This document shows positions 5,419 to 12,632 of a stretch of DNA of 13,984 nucleotides, one piece after another. A program made the translations under genes and the position numbers. Below the pieces are notes generated by a model. The model searched no databases. It was given only the letters and a program-made list of their open reading frames with translations, and was not told the origin of the DNA. Each line of letters opens with the position of its first letter. Within the stretch, counting starts at the first letter, position 1. This DNA comes from CAZLAP01 sp964557715 (GTDB taxonomy: Bacteria > Patescibacteriota > Minisyncoccia > Minisyncoccales > RBG-13-42-11). The stretch lies in NCBI GenBank assembly GCA_964557715.1, contig CAZLAP010000033.1, forward strand, positions 1 through 13,984, in the 5' to 3' direction.

Positions 5419-6877
5419 CCATGGCAAGAGCTCTTTGCTGGAAGCTATCAGAGATTTTAAGATTACTGCCAGGGAATCAGGCGGCATTACCCAGCATATC
5501 GGCGCTTATCAAGTTGAAGAAAAAGGCAAAAAGATCACTTTTCTTGATACTCCCGGGCATGAAGCTTTTTCACAAATGCGTTCTCGGGGCGCGAAAGTGG
5601 CTGATATAGCTATTTTAGTTATTGATGCGGCAGAAGGAGTAAAGCCCCAAACCAAAGAAGCGATTGCCCATATAAAAGAAGTAAAAATTCCGGCAATAAT
5701 AGCTTTGAATAAAATTGACAAGCCTGAAGCTAATCCTGAAAAAGTAAAAAGAGAACTGCAGAAAGAGGATTTTGCCGTTGAATCATTGGGTGGCAAAATT
5801 CCTTCTGTTGAAATTTCAGCCAAAACAAAAAAGGGCATTCCCGAGCTTTTAGATTTAATCTTATTGGTGGCAGAAATGGAGGAATTGAAAAGCGATCCGC
5901 AAAAATCTGCGGAAGGCGTGGTTATTGAGTCATATTTGGATAATTTAAGAGGGCCTACTGCTACTTTGCTTTTGACGGACGGCTGCCTAAAAATCGGAGA
6001 TTTAGTCGCTGCGGGTTCTTCTTTTGCCAAAATAAAAAATATAGAAAATTTTAAAAAAATTTCAGTCAAAGAAGCTTTTCCTTCCGATCCGGTTATTATT
6101 TTCGGTTTTAATGAAGCGCCGAAAGTGGGTGAAAATTTTAAAGTTTTTCCCGATTTGGCAAACATTGAAAATTATTTAAGAGAAGAAGCAAAAAAAACTT
6201 CTTTTATTTCTCCCCAAGAAGAAAAAAAAGAAACTCAGGAAACGTTGGAAAATGACGAGAGGCCGAATGTTTTGAATCTAATTTTAAAAACTGATGTTTT
6301 GGGCTCTATAGAAGCCATAGAGGGAACTTTAAAGTCTCTACCTCAAGAAAAAGTTATCTTAAAAATCTTAAAATCAAAAGCAGGCAACATAAACGAGTCT
6401 GATGTTAAATTGGCTGCTGCCAGCCGAGCAATAATTTTAGGTTTTAGAGTGAAAATAGGCGCTATTGCCAAGAAAATGGCAGAAAGAGAAAATATTAAAA
6501 TAAAAACCTTTGAAGTCATTTACGATTTAGTGGAAGAAACGCGCAGATTGATGGAAAAAATACTTGAGCCGGAAGAAATAAGAACAGAGTTGGGCAAGTT
6601 AAAAGTTTTGGCCAAATTTTTAACCGAAAAAAACCGCCAAATTATCGGCGGAAGAGTGGCGGAAGGCGTTGTTAAAAAAGGAGCTTTAGTTGAAGTTTTC
6701 AGAGGTGAAGAAAAAATCGGACAGGGAAAAATGGTCGGTTTGCAGAGAAACAAAAAAGAGGCAAACGAAATCCAAAAAGGAGAAGAATGCGGAGTTCTTT
6801 TTGAAGGAAATGCTGTTGTTGAGGAAGGAGATATTCTTTTGTTCTATACCGAAGAAAAAATAAAAGGCCAGTTGTAA
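5357..6877 (+). CDS. infB: Translation initiation factor IF-2, minimal form
   Basis: IF-2 is the GTPase that brings fMet-tRNA to the 30S subunit and promotes 50S joining. GTPase motifs are in order: GHIDHGKSS (18-26), the ESGGITQHIGAY switch (40-51), DTPGHE (64-69), NKID (118-121) and SAK. They are followed by the domain II beta barrel, the linker domain and the C-terminal barrel that binds the initiator tRNA end. At 506 residues it lacks the long N-terminal region of the E. coli (about 890) and B. subtilis (about 716) proteins; the G domain starts almost at residue 1. The start ATG lies inside the DUF4446 gene, with no evident ribosome-binding site just before it, so translational coupling is likely. 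rbfA follows after 64 bases, the classical infB-rbfA order. Confidence 0.97.
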   Translation: METKKQKTTRPPIVVVLGHIDHGKSSLLEAIRDFKITARESGGITQHIGAYQVEEKGKKITFLDTPGHEAFSQMRSRGAKVADIAILVIDAAEGVKPQTKEAIAHIKEVKIPAIIALNKIDKPEANPEKVKRELQKEDFAVESLGGKIPSVEISAKTKKGIPELLDLILLVAEMEELKSDPQKSAEGVVIESYLDNLRGPTATLLLTDGCLKIGDLVAAGSSFAKIKNIENFKKISVKEAFPSDPVIIFGFNEAPKVGENFKVFPDLANIENYLREEAKKTSFISPQEEKKETQETLENDERPNVLNLILKTDVLGSIEAIEGTLKSLPQEKVILKILKSKAGNINESDVKLAAASRAIILGFRVKIGAIAKKMAERENIKIKTFEVIYDLVEETRRLMEKILEPEEIRTELGKLKVLAKFLTEKNRQIIGGRVAEGVVKKGALVEVFRGEEKIGQGKMVGLQRNKKEANEIQKGEECGVLFEGNAVVEEGDILLFYTEEKIKGQL

Positions 6878-6941
6878 ATGCGGAAAGTATAAAATCAAAA
6901 TTTTAATTTCACTCTCTAACCTTTTAACTTAAGCTAAATTT

Positions 6942-7286
6942 GTGCCGGAGCGTATTCAAAAAGTTAATAAATTAATTAAAAAAGAATTATCCAGGATTAT
7001 TTCAAGAGAAGTTGAATTCTTGCCTGGCGTTTTAACAACTTTGACCAGGGTGGAAACAGCGCCAAATTTGAGTGAAAGCAGGGCCTATATCAGCGTTTTG
7101 CCTGAAGAAAAACAGGAAACGGCGCTTAATTCGCTGAACAGCCAAGTTTGGCATCTTCAGCAATTATTGAATAAGAGATTAAAAATGAGACCGGTTCCCA
7201 GAATAATTTTTTTAAAAGAAAAAGAAACGGCCGAAGCCGGCAGGATTGAGGAAATTTTGGAACGATTGAAAAAAAGGAAAAAATAA
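6942..7286 (+). CDS. rbfA: Ribosome-binding factor A
   Basis: RbfA binds the 30S subunit near the 3' end of 16S rRNA and helps its late maturation. The 114-residue protein has the typical KH-like fold pattern: an N-terminal helix (RIQKVNKLIKKELSRII), strands around TLTRVETAPNLSESRAYISV, a helix with LNSQVWHLQQLLNKRLKMR and the strand PRIIFLKE. The start codon is GTG at 6942, with no clear ribosome-binding site. It lies 64 bases after infB. A TATAAAAT stretch at 6888-6895 could be a weak internal -10 box, but no matching -35 box is visible, so read-through from infB is the simpler view. tRNA-Cys follows 20 bases later. Confidence 0.93.
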   Translation: MPERIQKVNKLIKKELSRIISREVEFLPGVLTTLTRVETAPNLSESRAYISVLPEEKQETALNSLNSQVWHLQQLLNKRLKMRPVPRIIFLKEKETAEAGRIEEILERLKKRKK

Positions 7287-7306
7287 GATAAGATGTTTAT
7301 TGCTGC

Positions 7307-7378
7307 GGCCTGGTACCCAAGTGGTAAGGGAGCTCTCTGCAAAAGAGCTATACGGGAGTTCGATTCTCCCCCAGGCCT
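7307..7378 (+). tRNA. tRNA-Cys(GCA)
   Basis: Acceptor GGCCTGG/CCAGGCC, anticodon stem GCTCT/AGAGC with loop CTGCAAA giving GCA, discriminator T73, which is the cysteine identity base. CCA is not encoded. It sits between rbfA and the DUF362 gene on the same strand, with no terminator on either side. Confidence 0.95.
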
Positions 7379-7407
7379 CTGGTTTTTAATTTCCGCTTTG
7401 CGCCCTA

Positions 7408-8499
7408 ATGGAAGATGTTTATTTTTTAAAAAACCGAGAAAAGCTTTTTTCAGTTTGCCAGAATCTATTTAAAAAAATTTATATCGCGAATAAGCCACTT
7501 TTGATTAAAATGAGTTTTGGTTCAAGGGATAATAAGTTCGCCTTAAAAACAAACGATATAAAGCCAATAATCAAAGCTGCGGAAAGCTTGGGCTTGAAAC
7601 CGATTTTAATTGATACTCCTGTTGCTCCGGTTGCCTATCATCGCATTTCTAAGAAAAAAACCTCAAGATACAGAAAAATAATTTCAAGATCCTTCAGCAA
7701 ATTATTTTTAAGCAACTTGGTACCTTTAAAGCCCATTAGTTTTTTATCGAAAAGAAGATATGAAAAAACTATAAAAATGAAAGGCTTCCCGAAATTGGCT
7801 CCTTCGATTATTTCAGACCGTTTCGGAAAAAAAATAAAGTCAAAAAACGTTGATGTGGAAATTTGCCGAGATTTTATTGAAGCGGAAAATGTTTTAGTTA
7901 TTTCGCACGTCAAAGGCCATATTTGCTGCGGATTCGGCGGCGCGATTAAAAATTTGGCAATGGGTATGGTTTCGTTGAGAACTAAAATCACCCAGCATTT
8001 TTTAAGCAAGCCGAAAATTATCGGCAAATGCCAAAATTGCGGCAAATGCGTTGACCTTTGTCCGGCAAAAGCAATTGATATATCAAAAGGCAGGCTTGAG
8101 ATTGATTTAAAAAAATGCATGGGATGTTCAATCTGCCAAATAGAATGCCCTTACGGATGTTTGGCTCCGGAAAAAGCGTTTTTTGACGATTTATTGGCCC
8201 AAACCGCTATTACGGTTTTTAGAAATCTTCCTCAAAGAACATTTTTTGTTAATTTTGCAATTAATATTGCCAAAGAATGCGATTGTTTGCCAACATCTTC
8301 AGGATTGATATCTGAAGACGCAGGACTTTTTTTCGCCGGCAACCCTGTTCCTATTGACAAAGCAAGCGTTGATTCAATAATAGAATTAAACGGCAGGAAT
8401 GTATTCAAAGAAGCAAATCATAAGGACCCGTATCTGCAGATAAATTCCGCTTTAAAATACGGAGAAATTGACAACAATTATAAGCTAATTAATCTGTAA
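7408..8499 (+). CDS. DUF362 protein with two 4Fe-4S ferredoxin motifs
   Basis: This 363-residue protein combines a DUF362 domain with a 2x[4Fe-4S] bacterial ferredoxin module. DUF362 is of unknown function. Its conserved segment HICCGFGGAIKNLAMG is at about 171-186, preceded by VLVISHVKG. The ferredoxin motifs are C208-x2-C211-x2-C214-x3-C218-P and C237-x2-C240-x2-C243-x3-C247-P, both intact, so two clusters can be expected. No signal peptide or membrane segment is visible, so it is probably cytoplasmic. ATG 7408 is used; there is no clear ribosome-binding site. The radical SAM gene starts 10 bases downstream, suggesting that this protein passes electrons to, or works on the same substrate as, that enzyme. 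This link is inference. Confidence 0.88.
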   Translation: MEDVYFLKNREKLFSVCQNLFKKIYIANKPLLIKMSFGSRDNKFALKTNDIKPIIKAAESLGLKPILIDTPVAPVAYHRISKKKTSRYRKIISRSFSKLFLSNLVPLKPISFLSKRRYEKTIKMKGFPKLAPSIISDRFGKKIKSKNVDVEICRDFIEAENVLVISHVKGHICCGFGGAIKNLAMGMVSLRTKITQHFLSKPKIIGKCQNCGKCVDLCPAKAIDISKGRLEIDLKKCMGCSICQIECPYGCLAPEKAFFDDLLAQTAITVFRNLPQRTFFVNFAINIAKECDCLPTSSGLISEDAGLFFAGNPVPIDKASVDSIIELNGRNVFKEANHKDPYLQINSALKYGEIDNNYKLINL

Positions 8500-8509
8500 A
8501 AATTTAAAA

Positions 8510-9781
8510 ATGAAGCTGATAAAAAAAACAAAAAGCAGATGTCCTGAATGCTTGAAAGAAATAGACGCTTCTGTTTTTGAAAAAGAAGACGGGGTTTGGC
8601 TATTTAAGGAATGCGTCCGGCACGGCAAATTTGAGTGCTTTGTGGAAAAGAATATTGAATTTTACAAAAAAACGATGAATGACAAAGAAGAAAAGTGCCC
8701 TTTGCCAACAATAGTTGCGCCGATAACCCACAGGTGCAACCTTAATTGTAATTTTTGCTTTGTTCCGAATAGAAATTTACCTGATCGCCCGACAGATGAA
8801 ATAAAAGAAGAATTAAGAAAAATATTGTCAAAAAAACAGCATTTGGTTGTTTCTCTTTCCGGAGGCGAGCCGACTTTAAGAGAAGATTTATTTGAAATAA
8901 TTAAATTTATAAAAAAAAGCTTTCCTTTTCTCTATGTTTCTTTATTAACTAACGGCATTAAACTTGCGAATTCAGAATATGTAAAAAAATTAAAGGAAGC
9001 AGGTTTGGACATTATCAATTTTTCTTTAAACGGTTTTAATGATATTGTTTATCAGAAGACTAATAACGCGGATCTTTTCAAGATAAAAATGAGAGCATTG
9101 GAAAATATTAAAAAAGAAGGGATAATGACTATCATTTCCACAACCTTAGTCAGGGGACTGAACGAAAAAGAATTGAAGCCAATTTTTAATTTTGCTTTGA
9201 ATAATCTTGATTTTGTCTATGAGGTCAGAATCAGGGGCGCGGCAAAAGTAGGCAAATATTCTGAAATAAACCCTTTAACAACATCTGAAATGCTGGAACT
9301 GGCATCAAATTCCTTAGGCTTAGAAAAAAGCTTTTTTCTCAAAGATTTTTCAAAAAAAGACTGCTATCATTCAGCTTATAGTTTTAACGTTACTTTATTA
9401 ATTGACCAGGATAAAAAACAAAAAAAGATAATAGGCTGGGATTATGTCGGAAAACATAAAAAATTAACAATAAGAAATATAATAAGAACCATAAAAATTG
9501 TTTTAAGCATTTTGTCTAAGAAAAAAATAAGCGATATTGCCCGGGCAGCAGTAAAATCAGGCATTTTAATTCCGAGTTTCCATAAGTATTTCAAAGATAA
9601 AAAAATAATCTTCTTTTTAAAAATGCTCAATGTGCACATATTAAAAATTAACATATGGTATTGGGCTGACAGAGGAAATATAGATTTGAATGAAATACGG
9701 GCTTGGGGCATGGAACATACAATGGCTGACGGAACAATATTGCCTTTTTCGGAAGCAATGATAAGAGCCGAAGAAATATAA
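8510..9781 (+). CDS. Radical SAM protein with N-terminal Cys-rich knuckle
   Basis: A 423-residue radical SAM enzyme. The cluster motif C76-x3-C80-x2-C83 sits in THRCNLNCNFCF, and SGGEPT at 117-122 is the SAM-binding glycine motif. Residues 11-43 form a small metal-binding-like unit, C11-x2-C14, C35-x2-HG and C43. This N-terminal pattern and the C-terminal HTMADGTILPFSEAM resemble the MJ0619/Tes-like branch of radical SAM proteins, which includes the archaeal tetraether lipid synthase. This protein is shorter, lacks the CGLC-type segment before the main motif and has Ser where I recall Cys after PF, so its function may differ. The middle contains a basic, helix-rich stretch (about 315-380). 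No substrate can be assigned. It follows the DUF362 gene by 10 bases; tRNA-Leu follows 9 bases after the stop. Confidence 0.85.
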   Translation: MKLIKKTKSRCPECLKEIDASVFEKEDGVWLFKECVRHGKFECFVEKNIEFYKKTMNDKEEKCPLPTIVAPITHRCNLNCNFCFVPNRNLPDRPTDEIKEELRKILSKKQHLVVSLSGGEPTLREDLFEIIKFIKKSFPFLYVSLLTNGIKLANSEYVKKLKEAGLDIINFSLNGFNDIVYQKTNNADLFKIKMRALENIKKEGIMTIISTTLVRGLNEKELKPIFNFALNNLDFVYEVRIRGAAKVGKYSEINPLTTSEMLELASNSLGLEKSFFLKDFSKKDCYHSAYSFNVTLLIDQDKKQKKIIGWDYVGKHKKLTIRNIIRTIKIVLSILSKKKISDIARAAVKSGILIPSFHKYFKDKKIIFFLKMLNVHILKINIWYWADRGNIDLNEIRAWGMEHTMADGTILPFSEAMIRAEEI

Positions 9782-9790
9782 GCAAAAAAT

Positions 9791-9874
9791 GCCGGGGTGC
9801 TGGAATTAGCAGACAGGATGGACTTAAAATCCATTGGAGATTTCTCCGTGCGGGTGCAAGTCCCGCCCTCGGCA
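9791..9874 (+). tRNA. tRNA-Leu(TAA)
   Basis: A class II tRNA: acceptor GCCGGGG/CCTCGGC, anticodon loop CTTAAAA giving TAA, long variable arm (GGAG..CTCC), discriminator A, no CCA encoded. The T-loop reads TGCAAGT, with G where position 55 is nearly always U. It is the last gene before the terminator at 9881. Confidence 0.92.
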
Positions 9875-9880
9875 CAAATA

Positions 9881-9912
9881 AAAACACGCCAGTTTTCCTG
9901 GCGTGTTTTTTT
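9881..9912 (+). terminator. Strong terminator closing the plus-strand unit, probably bidirectional
   Basis: A perfect 12-bp stem (AAAACACGCCAG) with a 5-base loop is followed by a T-run, six bases after tRNA-Leu. The A-run at its left side makes it able to work on the minus strand too, where it ends the 3D-domain gene. Confidence 0.92.
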
Positions 9913-9921
9913 ATTAAGTCT

Positions 9922-10449
9922 TTAACCTTCCAACACCTCAATATAGGTTTTTTTTGCGCCGAAGTTCAACGCTTCCGCGTGAGAAGGAAACCAAATATCA
10001 ATATGGTAATTGCTTTTTCTGCTGTTCATTCTGTCTTCCACCACGAATACCTTTTCGCCGTAAAGCTCGGGAATTTTGATTTTTGTGCCGAAAGACAATA
10101 GATTGTTGGCTATAATTCCGCTTCTGACTTGAGTTCCGGCAGCAGTTATAAAAGGATCTCCTTGGGTTTCCCAGGGTGTTGAAGAGTAAGCAGTAACAAC
10201 AACTGTTATTTTTTTGACAATTTTAGATTCCGGCGCCGGATCAGCAACCGGAATTAGAGTGTTTTGGTTAAAAATCGGCAAACTTTCTTTGACTAAAAGA
10301 TTTTCTTCCAAAACAGGAACAGCCCGGCTGTTGAAAGACAAGGAAACAAAAAAAATTAACGCAATTAAAACTGTCAAGCTTGCGCAGAAAAAAGAGAGAA
10401 TTTTCTTTTTTTTCCCCGAAAAATCAGGGAATTTAGGCTCAATTATCAT
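9922..10449 (-). CDS. Membrane-anchored 3D-domain protein (YuiC/RlpA-like)
   Basis: A 175-residue protein with a hydrophobic N-terminal segment (about residues 20-38) after a basic start, then a linker, then a 3D domain from about residue 83. The name-giving aspartates are visible in GDPFITAAG, VVEDRM and HIDIWFPS; VTAYSS opens the domain. The family has a double-psi beta-barrel fold related to MltA/RlpA and YuiC lytic transglycosylases, so a role in cutting or remodelling peptidoglycan outside the membrane is likely but unproven here. The anchor suggests the domain faces the cell surface. The gene ends against the shared terminator at 9881-9912. Its promoter lies beyond a hairpin sited 12 bases before the ATG. 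Confidence 0.88.
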   Translation of the reverse strand: MIIEPKFPDFSGKKKKILSFFCASLTVLIALIFFVSLSFNSRAVPVLEENLLVKESLPIFNQNTLIPVADPAPESKIVKKITVVVTAYSSTPWETQGDPFITAAGTQVRSGIIANNLLSFGTKIKIPELYGEKVFVVEDRMNSRKSNYHIDIWFPSHAEALNFGAKKTYIEVLEG

Positions 10450-10460
10450 TTACTTGTTTA

Positions 10461-10481
10461 AAAACCCCTTTTAGGGGTTTT
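10461..10481 (-). terminator. Terminator-like hairpin after tRNA-Gly(GCC), in the leader of the 3D gene
   Basis: An 8-bp stem (AAAACCCC/GGGGTTTT) with a short loop and a T-run on the minus strand. It is 41 bases after tRNA-Gly and 12 bases before the 3D-protein start. It would stop tRNA transcripts, but transcripts from the promoter at 10485-10512 would also have to pass it. Confidence 0.75.
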
Positions 10482-10484
10482 ACC

Positions 10485-10512
10485 ATATTAGCTTATTCTT
10501 AATCTTTGTCAA
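10485..10512 (-). promoter_or_regulatory. Candidate promoter of the 3D-domain gene
   Basis: A perfect TTGACA and TAATAT are 16 bases apart, just downstream of tRNA-Gly and immediately before the terminator-like hairpin. Confidence 0.55.
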
Positions 10513-10522
10513 GACCATATTA

Positions 10523-10593
10523 AGCGGGATACCAGGATTGAACTGGCGCTTCTACCTTGGCAAGGTAGCGTACTACCACTATACTAATCCCGC
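10523..10593 (-). tRNA. tRNA-Gly(GCC)
   Basis: Acceptor GCGGGAT/ATCCCGC, anticodon stem CTACC/GGTAG with loop TTGCCAA giving GCC, discriminator T, no CCA encoded. One base separates it from tRNA-Phe, so both must be cut from one precursor. Confidence 0.95.
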
Positions 10594-10594
10594 G

Positions 10595-10666
10595 TGCCGC
10601 GGAGTGGAATCGAACCACCTGCCCTTTCTTTTTCAGAGAAATGCTCTACCAATGAGCTACCGCGGC
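10595..10666 (-). tRNA. tRNA-Phe(GAA)
   Basis: Acceptor GCCGCGG/CCGCGGC, anticodon stem TTTCT/AGAAA with loop CTGAAAA giving GAA, discriminator A, no CCA encoded. First gene of the two-tRNA unit. Confidence 0.95.
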
Positions 10667-10675
10667 AATATATTC

Positions 10676-10703
10676 ATTTTACAGAATAAAGTTATTTTTT
10701 CAA
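10676..10703 (-). promoter_or_regulatory. Promoter of the tRNA-Phe/tRNA-Gly unit
   Basis: TTGAAA and TAAAAT with a 16-base spacer end 9 bases before tRNA-Phe. The arrangement mirrors the promoter of tRNA-Pro/Gly at 2958-2985 (TTGAAA, 16 bases, TATAAT). Confidence 0.65.
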
Positions 10704-10734
10704 GCCAGTTGCCTTGGCGAAAAGAGAATAAACA

Positions 10735-11937
10735 CTAAAAAGGAGAAATTTCCTTCCATTCGGGAAGTTTCAAAAGAGGGCTGATGGTTTTTTCCGCCGG
10801 ACAAGTATAGCCGTCAGAGTCAGTAACCTCAAGAGTTATCAGGTTTTCTTCCGTAGAAAAGAATTCAACAATTGGATTTTGCAGGGTAGATTCAGCCTGA
10901 TCGCCGTCTTGGAAAGTCCACAGCCATGAGCTTTTGCTTGTTCCGCCAAAAACCATTGATTCGTCAATAAATTGGACAGGTTCGTTGACTGTCGGCTCTT
11001 GCGGTGTCCAGCTGAAGTCAATTGAAGGATAGGCATGCAGAGGGGTGGAGAATGATGGTCCTTCAATCCAGTCAGACTCAACGTTTTTTGAATCCCAAAC
11101 TTTCAGCCGCCAATGATAAGTGTTGTTGTAAGAAAGTCTGCCTAAAGGAGTGGAATAAGAGCTTGAGCTGGAAATAAGCTTGCCCGAATCGTCTTCTGGC
11201 GAGGAAAAGTCTGGATTATTGTCAATTTGAATCCGGTAAGCGGACTGATAGTCGCCTTCGTCAGGGTCAGTAAAGGTCCAGGAGAAAATTCCTGAAGGGC
11301 TGGCTACGCAATAATCCGGCTGATTGACCTGGAGGTTATTCGCTGAAGGCGGTTCGTTGTCAAGAGGGGCGATGCCAATAGTAATATTTTTAAAAACTAA
11401 AGTTTCACAGCAATCGCCACAAGTTCGATTGCAAATGTGATTATGTCCTTCAACTTCATATAGAGGTTGATTGCAAACTATCACATTTTGTTCCCCCCAC
11501 CATGATTGTCCTCTCCAATTACTATCAGTGTAAATATTGGTGCCGTCGGCAAAAGTTATTTTTGCCCAAACTCCATCGCAAGAACAACCACAATTATCGC
11601 AATTTCCGTTATTTGATTCTATAAAAAATTGATTTTCTCCTTCTTTCAGTTCTGTTGTAAATTGATAAAATTGTAAATAATAACCCCATGGATCAAAAAA
11701 TCCTGGAGAGTAGCTATATTGCTGGATAACGCCATTAACCGCAAAATAAGGAGGAAACCAATGTCCCCAACCTATAGCGTGCCATGTTATATCAACAGTT
11801 AAAGAATCCACTACAAAAGAAGAAGAATCATAGGTTATTTCATAGGCAGCTTGAGTTTGATTTGGCAAAGATAATAAAAAAGCTGCAAAAAAGACTGTTC
11901 CTGTTAAAATTTTAAGAAAAAAAGATTTTTTACTCAT
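10735..11937 (-). CDS. Secreted multidomain protein with PKD domain
   Basis: A 400-residue exported protein. A signal peptide covers about residues 1-31 (basic start, hydrophobic run, cut near TQA-AY). Residues 32-190 look like a jelly-roll, galactose-binding-like domain (FAVNGV, LKEGENQFFIES, DGVWAKITFADGTNIYTDSNW) with a Cys insert at C113, C116, C118, C120 and a second one at C169, C173, C176, C177. Residues about 193-298 resemble a fibronectin III-like domain (YRIQIDNNPDF, YHWRLKVWDS). Residues about 303-386 are a PKD domain (SSWLWTFQDGDQAES). It has no catalytic motif, so adhesion or a structural surface role is likely. No C-terminal anchor or sorting signal is visible. It follows the small membrane protein by 21 bases, and its end adjoins the tRNA-Phe promoter. 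Confidence 0.85.
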   Translation of the reverse strand: MSKKSFFLKILTGTVFFAAFLLSLPNQTQAAYEITYDSSSFVVDSLTVDITWHAIGWGHWFPPYFAVNGVIQQYSYSPGFFDPWGYYLQFYQFTTELKEGENQFFIESNNGNCDNCGCSCDGVWAKITFADGTNIYTDSNWRGQSWWGEQNVIVCNQPLYEVEGHNHICNRTCGDCCETLVFKNITIGIAPLDNEPPSANNLQVNQPDYCVASPSGIFSWTFTDPDEGDYQSAYRIQIDNNPDFSSPEDDSGKLISSSSSYSTPLGRLSYNNTYHWRLKVWDSKNVESDWIEGPSFSTPLHAYPSIDFSWTPQEPTVNEPVQFIDESMVFGGTSKSSWLWTFQDGDQAESTLQNPIVEFFSTEENLITLEVTDSDGYTCPAEKTISPLLKLPEWKEISPF

Positions 11938-11958
11938 TTTATAAAACTAAAAATTATA

Positions 11959-12444
11959 CTATTGAATAACAGAATTATTTTTTTCTTCAGGTGAGAGCGA
12001 CGAAAACGGCAATAGTTCCGAAATTAAAATATCAGTAGCTACAGCCTCTTTTTTTATAAAGTCAATTTCGTCAGCCTTTAATCCTAAATGGTCTCCTAAT
12101 TTAATTGTTTCTAAATTTGCGAAAACTTGCTTTGTTTTTTCCAATTTTACTATTTTTGTTTCAGGATTGATTTTAAATTTTATTGTTTGGATTGATTGAT
12201 TTGTTCCTTTGCCAATTTCAGGAACTTTAGGAATTATGCCTTCTACCAAAACAGCATTGTCCTCTTTAGCTACCGTTATGCCCCAAAAATTATATATCAA
12301 ATTTTTAAAAGAATATTCTTGGTCACTACCCGAAATTTCCGTAATTTTTATTTTTTTAAAATTAGAATAATAAATGAAATAACTGGTTGCGAGAATTATT
12401 AAAAATAAAATAAATATTAAAAAATAAATATTTTTATTTTTCAT
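11959..12444 (-). CDS. Small membrane-anchored protein of unknown function
   Basis: I do not recognise this 161-residue protein. One hydrophobic segment (about residues 7-27) after a Lys/Asn-rich start suggests an N-terminal anchor with the rest outside the membrane. The outer part alternates strand-like stretches: ITVAKEDNAVLVEGIIPKV, IQTIKFKINPETKIVKLEK and IKLGDHLGLKADEIDFI. This pattern resembles small beta-barrel domains that hold short repeats of the type 'value, effect, metal-independent ligand' seen in many CPR surface proteins, but no family can be named. Low-complexity Lys and Asn codons reflect the AT-rich DNA. It lies 21 bases before the PKD gene in the same direction, so the two probably form an envelope operon. 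Confidence 0.7.
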   Translation of the reverse strand: MKNKNIYFLIFILFLIILATSYFIYYSNFKKIKITEISGSDQEYSFKNLIYNFWGITVAKEDNAVLVEGIIPKVPEIGKGTNQSIQTIKFKINPETKIVKLEKTKQVFANLETIKLGDHLGLKADEIDFIKKEAVATDILISELLPFSSLSPEEKNNSVIQ

Positions 12445-12484
12445 AAAAATTAAACTTTTTTAATTAATATTTTTTATTATTTTA

Positions 12485-12514
12485 ATAATACCATTATTAA
12501 AAAACAGAAGGCAA
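12485..12514 (-). promoter_or_regulatory. Candidate promoter of the small membrane protein/PKD operon
   Basis: TTGCCT and TATTAT are 18 bases apart on the minus strand, in the AT-rich gap between tRNA-Val and the membrane-protein gene, about 40 bases before its ATG. Confidence 0.4.
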
Positions 12515-12549
12515 GGAAATTGTCCACAAGGGAAAAAGTTAAATTTTAG

Positions 12550-12623
12550 TGGGCACTGAGGGATTCGAACCCCCGGCCTCATCGATGTAAGCGATGCGCG
12601 CTAACCAACTGCGCCAAGTGCCC
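12550..12623 (-). tRNA. tRNA-Val(TAC)
   Basis: Acceptor GGGCACT/AGTGCCC, anticodon stem CATCG/CGATG with loop CTTACAT giving TAC, discriminator A, no CCA encoded. It lies 9 bases after tRNA-Leu(GAG); the gap is a run of A on the transcribed strand. Confidence 0.95.
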
Positions 12624-12632
12624 TTTTTTTTG

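Noticed and set aside
5509..6165. Minus-strand open frame of 218 codons inside infB
   Set aside because: It is antisense to well-conserved IF-2 domains and has no family signature.
7638..8120. Minus-strand open frame of 160 codons
   Set aside because: It is antisense to the DUF362 gene, which has intact ferredoxin motifs.
10538..10738. Plus-strand open frame of 66 codons
   Set aside because: It reads across tRNA-Gly(GCC) and tRNA-Phe on the other strand and shows no coding character.
12445..12549. Hidden gene or RNA in the AT-rich gap before tRNA-Val
   Set aside because: Only a promoter-like pair is visible; no frame or strong hairpin.
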